A DNA stretch of 9,983 bases. Source: JAGXQV01 sp964505475. Lineage in GTDB: Bacteria; Pseudomonadota; Gammaproteobacteria; Burkholderiales; Sulfuricellaceae. Shown one piece after another: positions 5,883 to 9,983 of the stretch. A program made the translations under genes and the position numbers. Numbering within the stretch: the first letter of the stretch is position 1; every line of letters starts with the position of its first letter. The stretch covers positions 1 to 9,983 of the forward strand of contig CAZDIJ010000090.1 of assembly GCA_964505475.1 (NCBI GenBank). The letters are read 5' to 3'. The notes under the pieces are model-generated. The model was not told where the DNA came from, ran no database searches, and saw only the letters and a list, made by a program, of their open reading frames with translations.

Positions 5883-5911
5883 ATTTTCACTTTTTCGCGG
5901 CGGATTGTCAA
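5883..5911 (-). promoter_or_regulatory. Sigma-70 promoter of tRNA-Met
   Basis: On the minus strand a perfect -35 TTGACA (5906-5911), a 17-base spacer and -10 GAAAAT (5883-5888, four of six consensus) lead to a start near 5876, a few bases before the tRNA 5' end at 5871. The bases after the -10 (GCCACGC) form a GC-rich discriminator, as expected of stringently controlled stable-RNA promoters. The -35 begins two bases after the ychF stop codon. Confidence 0.75.
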
Positions 5912-5913
5912 GG

Positions 5914-7002
5914 TTAGACGTTGAACAGGAAATTCATCACATCCCCATCCTGCACCACGTATTCCTTGCCCTCCGAGCGCATTTTGCCGGCCTCCTTGGC
6001 GCCGTGTTCGCCCTTGCAGGCGATGAAATCCTCATAGCCGATGGTCTGGGCGCGGATGAAGCCGCGCTCGAAGTCGGTGTGGATCACCCCGGCCGCCTGC
6101 GGCGCGGTGTCGCCGACGTGGATGGTCCAGGCGCGCACCTCCTTGACCCCGGCGGTGAAGTAGGTCTGTAGCCCCAGCAGCTTGTAGGTGGCGCGGATGA
6201 CGCGGTTGAGGCCGGGCTCGTCGAGGCCCATGTCGGCGAGGAAGGCTTTCTTGTCCTCGTCGTCGAGGTCGGCGATCTCGCCTTCCAGGGCGGCGCAAAT
6301 CGCCACCACCGGCGCATTTTCGCGCTTGGCGAATTCCTCCACCTTGGCGAGCAAGGGGTTGTTGTCGAAGCCGCCTTCATCGACATTGGCGATATACATG
6401 GCGGGCTTGGCGGTCATCAGGCACAGCGGCTTGATGAGTTCCTTGTCCTCGGCGGACAGCTTCAGGCTGCGCACCGGCTGGGCGGCATCGAGGTGCACCT
6501 TGATTTTTTCCAGCAATTCCACCAGCTTGGCCGCGTCCTTGTCGCCGCCGGACTTGGCCTGCTTGGCGGAGCGGGCGATGGCTTTCTCGACGGTTTCCAG
6601 GTCGGCCAGGGCGAGTTCGGTGTTGATGACCTCGATGTCGGAAACCGGATCGACCTTGCCGGCCACGTGCACCACGTTATCGTCGGCGAAGCAGCGCACC
6701 ACGTGGGCGATAGCGTCGGTTTCGCGGATGTTGGCGAGGAACTTGTTACCCAGCCCTTCGCCCTTGGAGGCGCCCGCCACCAGCCCGGCGATGTCGACGA
6801 ACTCGACCACCGCGTGCTGCACCTTCTGCGGCTTGACGATCTCGGCCAGCGCCTCGATGCGCGGATCGGGCACTTCGACGATGCCGACGTTAGGCTCGAT
6901 GGTGCAGAAAGGATAGTTCTCGGCGGCGATGCCGGCGCGGGTGATGGCGTTGAACAAGGTGGACTTGCCGACGTTGGGCAATCCGACGATTCCGCATTTC
7001 AT
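5914..7002 (-). CDS. ychF: Ribosome-associated ATPase YchF
   Basis: 362 residues, the normal family length. This Obg-related P-loop protein prefers ATP, binds ribosomes and affects stress responses and translation. G1 is GLPNVGKST (7-15) and G3 is DIAGL (70-74); the specificity motif is NVDE (206-209) rather than NKxD, which explains the ATP preference in this family. The C-terminal TGS domain (~280-360, with RAWTIHVGDTAPQAAG) ends in the usual DGDVMNFLFNV. The ATG at 7002 has AAGGAT (7011-7016) eight bases upstream. Element 1 ends seven bases beyond this ribosome-binding site and separates ychF from pth, its usual operon partner. Confidence 0.96.
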   Translation of the reverse strand: MKCGIVGLPNVGKSTLFNAITRAGIAAENYPFCTIEPNVGIVEVPDPRIEALAEIVKPQKVQHAVVEFVDIAGLVAGASKGEGLGNKFLANIRETDAIAHVVRCFADDNVVHVAGKVDPVSDIEVINTELALADLETVEKAIARSAKQAKSGGDKDAAKLVELLEKIKVHLDAAQPVRSLKLSAEDKELIKPLCLMTAKPAMYIANVDEGGFDNNPLLAKVEEFAKRENAPVVAICAALEGEIADLDDEDKKAFLADMGLDEPGLNRVIRATYKLLGLQTYFTAGVKEVRAWTIHVGDTAPQAAGVIHTDFERGFIRAQTIGYEDFIACKGEHGAKEAGKMRSEGKEYVVQDGDVMNFLFNV

Positions 7003-7022
7003 GGCTGTTTATCCTTTTTTAA

Positions 7023-7287
7023 GAACTTGTCCGTGAAGAATTTGGCGCTACGCTGGGGGCTATTTGAGCGCAGGCCTAGGAGCAAGACGCGCCGTTGTGC
7101 ATTCACAACAAGCGGTTTGCGACACCGGGATGCGCTCAAATAGCCCCCAGCCCGAAGGGTTGCCGTGAATCCGCGCGTCTGCGGCGTTGCGAGGCTCGCC
7201 AATGGAATAGCCATTGGCCGCGCCTCGCGCCTTGCATCCATCGCGGATTTACGACAACGTAGCGCCAAATTCTTCACGGACAAGCTC
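7023..7287. repeat. Element 1: 265-bp palindromic element with 30-bp terminal inverted repeats
   Basis: The left end (7023-7052) and right end (7258-7287) are inverted repeats of 30 bases with one mismatch. Directly inside lie two hairpins side by side. Arm 1 (7053-7150) has a perfect 20-bp base (7053-7072 with 7131-7150) and a nested apex GTTGTG-CATT-CACAAC (7094-7109). Arm 2 (about 7160-7256) has TTGCCGTGAATCCGCG against a two-mismatch partner, and the apex GCCAATGG-AATAG-CCATTGGC (7198-7218). In RNA or single-stranded DNA it folds as a three-way junction. It has no transposase and no ORF of its own. Its right end overlaps the last 14 bases of pth. No target duplication beyond a TA on each side was seen. 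Size and structure suggest a MITE-like mobile repeat. Confidence 0.85.
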
Positions 7288-7864
7288 TATCGTTAGTGTG
7301 CAATTTCAGCATGGCGGCCTGCATGTCCCCGGCCAACATCTGCGGCAGCACGGCCAAGCCCTTTTCCAACGCCGTTTCGATCGCCTCCCGCTCCTCGCGG
7401 CGCGGCGGGTTGAGGACGTAGTTCACCACCTCCTCGCGGCTGCCCGGATGGCCGATGCCTAAGCGCAGACGCCAGAAATTCGGGGTGCCGAGGTGGGCGA
7501 CGATGTCGCGCAAACCATTGTGGCCGCCATGGCCGCCGCCCTGCTTGAGGCGCGCCGCGCCCGGCGGCAGATCGAGTTCGTCGTGCGCCACCAGGATTTC
7601 TTCCGCCGCGATCTTGTAGAAATGCGCCAGCGCCGCCACTCCCTGGCCGCTGCGGTTCATGAAGGTCTGCGGTTCGAGCAGCCAGACTTCGCGCCCTGCC
7701 AGAGACAGGCGCGCCGCCAGGCCGTGGAATTTCTTCTCGGCGGCGAGCGTGGCGCCCTTGCCGGCGGCAAGGCCGTCCACCCACCAGAAACCGGCGTTGT
7801 GGCGGGTCACTTCATATTCCCGGCCGGGATTGCCGAGGCCGACGATCAGACGGATAGCGTTCAT
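7274..7864 (-). CDS. pth: Peptidyl-tRNA hydrolase
   Basis: 196 residues. It cleaves peptidyl-tRNA released from stalled ribosomes, recycling the tRNA. Catalytic residues fit the family: N12 in GLGNPG, H22 in TRHNAGF, N70 in TFMNRSG, D95 in LVAHDELDLP, and GGGHGGHNGLRD (109-120) with N116. The start is set at ATG 7864 (MNAIRLIVGLGNPG); a TTG at 7876 would add four residues. No ribosome-binding site precedes either, and the terminus of element 2 lies only 10 bases upstream. The usual C-terminal LKLHT is followed by NDRACP, whose last codons and TGA stop belong to the terminal repeat of element 1. A terminator after rplY (8053-8089) separates it from that gene, so it probably has its own promoter, perhaps inside element 2. 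Confidence 0.95.
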   Translation of the reverse strand: MNAIRLIVGLGNPGREYEVTRHNAGFWWVDGLAAGKGATLAAEKKFHGLAARLSLAGREVWLLEPQTFMNRSGQGVAALAHFYKIAAEEILVAHDELDLPPGAARLKQGGGHGGHNGLRDIVAHLGTPNFWRLRLGIGHPGSREEVVNYVLNPPRREEREAIETALEKGLAVLPQMLAGDMQAAMLKLHTNDRACP

Positions 7865-7874
7865 AGGAAAGATC

Positions 7875-8051
7875 AACCCAAATTATCCATTAGGCGGCTC
7901 TTCGAGTCTGCGTGAGTGCTGGCGGTCGCATTGCGGTCATTTTGGTTGCTTGTTCGTCGTCCATGGAATAGCCATGGACTCCTCGCAAGCAACCAAACTG
8001 CCTCGCAATCCGTCTCGCCATCATCTCACGCCCTAATGGATAATTTGGGTT
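7875..8051. repeat. Element 2: 177-bp palindromic element with perfect 20-bp terminal inverted repeats
   Basis: AACCCAAATTATCCATTAGG (7875-7894) and its exact reverse complement (8032-8051) bound the element. Inside, TTTGGTTGCTTG (7941-7952) pairs with CAAGCAACCAAA (7986-7997). The apex is GTCCATGG-AATAG-CCATGGAC (7959-7979). Imperfect pairing continues outward between about 7921-7940 and 7998-8020, so the whole element is one long interrupted hairpin. It has no ORF or transposase. It fills the gap between pth and the rplY terminator, ending 1 base from the latter. The core ATGGAATAGCCAT (7963-7975) is identical to that of element 1 (7202-7214), though the termini differ. Confidence 0.85.
7882..7887 (-). 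promoter_or_regulatory. Candidate -10 box for pth within element 2
   Basis: GATAAT on the minus strand (five of six consensus) lies in the terminal repeat of element 2, pointing towards pth. A start about seven bases downstream would leave a leader of ~10 bases, consistent with the lack of a ribosome-binding site. The hexamer 17 bases upstream (CAGACT) is not a good -35. Tentative. Confidence 0.25.
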
Positions 8052-8052
8052 C

Positions 8053-8089
8053 AAATAAAAAGCCCGTCGCCAATGGCACGACGGGCTTT
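8053..8089 (-). terminator. Intrinsic terminator of rplY
   Basis: On the minus strand an 11-bp perfect stem (AAAGCCCGTCG with CGACGGGCTTT, 8059-8069 and 8079-8089) with a nine-base loop runs into a T-rich tract (TTTTTATTT). It begins 21 bases after the rplY stop. It separates rplY from pth transcriptionally. Confidence 0.9.
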
Positions 8090-8110
8090 CTTGCCGACAT
8101 ACCCAGCCGC

Positions 8111-8716
8111 TTATTCCGCAGCCGTTTCCCCGGCCGCTTCCTTGGCGCCGCGCGGCACGACGATGGTGGCCACCGCCTTGTCGCCGCCGTGAAGCAGATC
8201 GACGAATTCGACGCCCTTGGGCAGCTTGATCTCGGACAGATGCACCGAATGGCCGGCTTGCAGGTGGCCGAGATCGACTTCGATGAACTCGGGCAGGTTC
8301 TTCGGCAGGCAGGACACGTCGGCTTCGGTCATGACGTGGCTGGCAACGCCGTGGGACAGTTTGACGCCCGGCGACACCTCGGCGTTGATGAAATGCAGCG
8401 GCACCTTCACGTGAATTTTCTCTGTCTGGCTGACGCGCTGGAAGTCGATGTGCAGCACTTGCTGCTTGACCGAGTGCACCTGGAAGTCGCGCAGCAGCAC
8501 CGGCTCCTTCTTGCCGCCGATGTCCAGCGACAGGATGGAAGCATGGAATGCTTCGTTCTTCAACAGGAAGTAGATTTGCTTGTGATCCAGGTCGATCGCC
8601 ACGGCACTCTTGCCGCCGCCGTAAACGACGCCTGGAATCCGTCCGGTATGGCGCAGGCGGCGGCTCGCACTCGTTCCCTGCTCATTGCGCGGATTGGCGC
8701 TGATTTCGATTTTCAT
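8111..8716 (-). CDS. rplY: 50S ribosomal protein L25 (Ctc/TL5 type)
   Basis: 201 residues: the long L25 form with a C-terminal extension, also called Ctc. The N-terminal domain (~1-90) binds 5S rRNA; ASRRLRHTGRIPGVVYGGG (17-35) and LRDFQVHSVKQQVLHIDFQRV (~75-95) are typical. The C-terminal beta domain (~97-185) is that of TL5/Ctc, ending in an Ala/Glu-rich tail. The ATG at 8716 has GGAG seven bases upstream. It stands between prs and pth, the classical order in beta- and gammaproteobacteria, and is closed by its own strong terminator. The 177-base gap to prs is filled by a word-type inverted repeat. Confidence 0.96.
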   Translation of the reverse strand: MKIEISANPRNEQGTSASRRLRHTGRIPGVVYGGGKSAVAIDLDHKQIYFLLKNEAFHASILSLDIGGKKEPVLLRDFQVHSVKQQVLHIDFQRVSQTEKIHVKVPLHFINAEVSPGVKLSHGVASHVMTEADVSCLPKNLPEFIEVDLGHLQAGHSVHLSEIKLPKGVEFVDLLHGGDKAVATIVVPRGAKEAAGETAAE

Positions 8717-8776
8717 GCTGTTACTCCAAGGTTAAAGGCCACCCGCGACCAGGCAGCCCGGTTTAAAAAACAGTTA

Positions 8777-8876
8777 TAGTGTTTAGTTTTGAGTGTTTAG
8801 TGGCGTGCTCCGCCTTTGCGCGGAGAGTATTTTGAGCATGCGCCTTGCGCATTCCATAACTCAACACTAAACACTA
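8777..8876. repeat. Inverted repeat with nested hairpins between prs and rplY
   Basis: TAGTGTTTAGTTTTGAGT (8777-8794) is the inverted copy of 8859-8876 with one mismatch. The words GTGTTTAG and CACTAAACACT recur within and beyond the arms (to ~8889). Inside are two GC-rich hairpins: CTCCGC with GCGGAG (8808-8825) and ATGCGC-CTT-GCGCAT (8838-8852). In minus-strand RNA the stem is followed by TAACTGTTTTTT, so it may also act as a prs terminator or attenuator. Confidence 0.75.
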
Positions 8877-8893
8877 AGCGCTCAACACTGCTC

Positions 8894-9844
8894 TCACTCC
8901 ATGAACAGCGAACTGACAGAATCCTCGTTGCTGATCCGGCGCATCGTCTCGGCCAGCAGCTCCGCCACGGAAAGCTGACGGATGCGCCCGCAATTCTTGG
9001 CTTCGTCGCGCAGCGGAATGGTGTCGGTGACGATCAGCTCGTCCAGTTCGGAACTCTGGATGCGCCCGACCGCGGTACCGGACAAGACCGGATGGGTACA
9101 GTAGGCCACCACTTTTTCGGCGCCGTGCGCCTTCAATGCCGCCGCCGCCTCGCACAGGGTGTTGGCGGTATCGACCAGGTCGTCCATCAGCACGCAGGTG
9201 CGTCCCTTCACATCGCCGATGATGTGCATGACCTTGGCCACGTTGGGCTTGGGTCGGCGCTTGTCGATGATCGCCAGATCCACGTCGAGACGCTTGGCCA
9301 GCGCGCGGGCGCGCACCACGCCGCCGACATCGGGCGACACCACGATAAGGTTGGGGTAATTCGACTTCCACACGTCGCTCAGCGAAATCGGCGCAGCATA
9401 GACATTGTCCACCGGAATATCGAAAAAACCCTGGATCTGGTCAGCGTGCAAATCCATGGTCAGCATCCGGTCAACGCCGGCGCTTTGCAGCATGTTCGCC
9501 ACCACCTTGGCGGTGATCGCCACCCGCGCCGAACGGGGGCGGCGATCCTGGCGGGCATAGCCGAAATAGGGGATCGCGGCGGTGATGCGGCCGGCGGACG
9601 AGCGCTTGAGGGCATCGACCATCACCAGCACTTCCATCAGGGTGTCGTTGGTCGGCGCACAGGTCGATTGCAGCACGAAAACATCCTTGCCACGCACGTT
9701 TTCCAGGATTTCGACCATCACTTCGCCGTCGCTGAAACGGCCGACCGTGGCGCGCCCCAGGCTCTTGTTGAGATGACGCGCGACATCCTCGGCGAGCTTG
9801 GGATTCGCGTTGCCGGTAAATACCATCATGCTGCCGTAAGACAT
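8894..9844 (-). CDS. prs: Ribose-phosphate pyrophosphokinase
   Basis: 316 residues, normal for class I PRPP synthetase, which makes PRPP from ribose 5-phosphate and ATP for nucleotide, His and Trp synthesis. Motifs: FTGNANPKLAEDV (9-21), the ATP-contact FGYARQDRRPRSR-like stretch (94-107), DLHADQIQGFF with H133, flexible-loop KRRP with K196, and the PRPP loop MDDLVDTANTL (220-230). The loop has DTANT where DTGGT or DTAGT is common; I believe this variant is tolerated in relatives but could not check. The ATG at 9844 is preceded by GAGG about nine bases upstream; M6 and M7 are internal alternatives, but the family N-terminus fits 9844. It follows tRNA-Gln across a terminator. Confidence 0.97.
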   Translation of the reverse strand: MSYGSMMVFTGNANPKLAEDVARHLNKSLGRATVGRFSDGEVMVEILENVRGKDVFVLQSTCAPTNDTLMEVLVMVDALKRSSAGRITAAIPYFGYARQDRRPRSARVAITAKVVANMLQSAGVDRMLTMDLHADQIQGFFDIPVDNVYAAPISLSDVWKSNYPNLIVVSPDVGGVVRARALAKRLDVDLAIIDKRRPKPNVAKVMHIIGDVKGRTCVLMDDLVDTANTLCEAAAALKAHGAEKVVAYCTHPVLSGTAVGRIQSSELDELIVTDTIPLRDEAKNCGRIRQLSVAELLAETMRRISNEDSVSSLFME

Positions 9845-9875
9845 GCTGCCGACCTCTGCTGGTTCTCTACATGAG

Positions 9876-9928
9876 AAAAAACAAGGGCGGGTACTCGGAG
9901 CCTCTGTTCAGTAGACTCCAGCCCGCCC
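9876..9928 (-). terminator. Terminator between tRNA-Gln and prs
   Basis: On the minus strand GGGCGGG and CCCGCCC (9922-9928 and 9885-9891 on the plus strand), with an inner GGAG/CTCC pairing, form an interrupted stem followed directly by TTGTTTTTT (9876-9884). It starts six bases after the tRNA 3' end. It would terminate the tRNA transcript or attenuate read-through into prs. Confidence 0.85.
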
Positions 9929-9933
9929 GTATC

Positions 9934-9983
9934 TGGCTGGGGAGGTAGGGATCGAACCTACGAATGCCGGAATCAAAATCCGG
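9934..9983 (-). tRNA. tRNA-Gln (TTG), 3' part
   Basis: The 3' 50 bases of a tRNA on the minus strand; the 5' part lies beyond the window. Visible are the anticodon stem CCGGA/TCCGG with loop TTTTGAT (anticodon TTG), the T arm GTAGG-TTCGATC-CCTAC, the acceptor strand CTCCCCA, discriminator G and an encoded CCA. tRNA-Gln upstream of prs is a common betaproteobacterial order, usually with ispE before it. Confidence 0.92.

Noticed and set aside
6999..7283. 94-codon minus-strand reading frame covering element 1
   Set aside because: It is wholly a translation of the palindromic element; its sequence follows the inverted repeats and it has no family match I recognise. Similar peptides seem to be repeat artefacts.
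7020..7289. TA target-site duplication around element 1
   Set aside because: TA occurs on both sides, but two bases in an AT-rich edge can arise by chance and the positions are not symmetrical about the termini.

Overview
The window looks like core chromosome of a GC-rich betaproteobacterium. This is inferred from two conserved gene neighbourhoods and from overall protein similarity; no database search was possible. Almost all genes are on the minus strand. The first ~610 bases are visibly AT-richer than the rest and carry two small plus-strand genes (a DUF2141-type protein, probably frameshifted or truncated, and a 79-residue two-helix membrane protein). They look like the edge of a foreign or fast-evolving segment abutting conserved chromosome.

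Layout. Plus strand: DUF2141 protein (39-362), small membrane protein (372-611), glycine-cleavage H protein gcvH (622-1005), thiol peroxidase tpx (1117-1623). Then a convergent junction with three hairpins, and minus-strand genes: a 76-residue protein of unknown function (1722-1952); the cluster miaB - ybeZ/phoH-like - ybeY - corC (5718 down to 2056); elongator tRNA-Met with its own promoter and a 15-bp hairpin after it; and ychF - pth - rplY - prs (5914 to 9844), preceded in transcription order by a terminator and tRNA-Gln, which runs off the window edge.

How the genes work together. The minus-strand genes serve translation and nucleotide supply: tRNA modification (MiaB), rRNA processing and ribosome quality control (YbeY, YbeZ), recycling of peptidyl-tRNA (Pth), ribosome-associated ATPase (YchF), 5S rRNA-binding protein L25 (RplY), PRPP synthesis (Prs) and two tRNAs. 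CorC is linked to Mg/Co homeostasis. An lnt gene, which often follows corC, is not in this window.

The unusual content is between the genes. Two compact palindromic elements flank pth. Element 1 (7023-7287, 265 bp) has 30-bp terminal inverted repeats enclosing two side-by-side long hairpins; its right end supplies the last codons and stop of pth. Element 2 (7875-8051, 177 bp) has perfect 20-bp terminal inverted repeats and a long internal hairpin, and ends 10 bases before the pth start codon. Their termini are unrelated, yet they share a 13-base apex of a hairpin with loop AATAG. Neither encodes a transposase. Two further intergenic inverted repeats built from short reiterated words lie at ybeY/corC (2912-2970) and prs/rplY (8777-8876). 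These four structures are the best candidates for something undescribed; the protein genes are otherwise ordinary.
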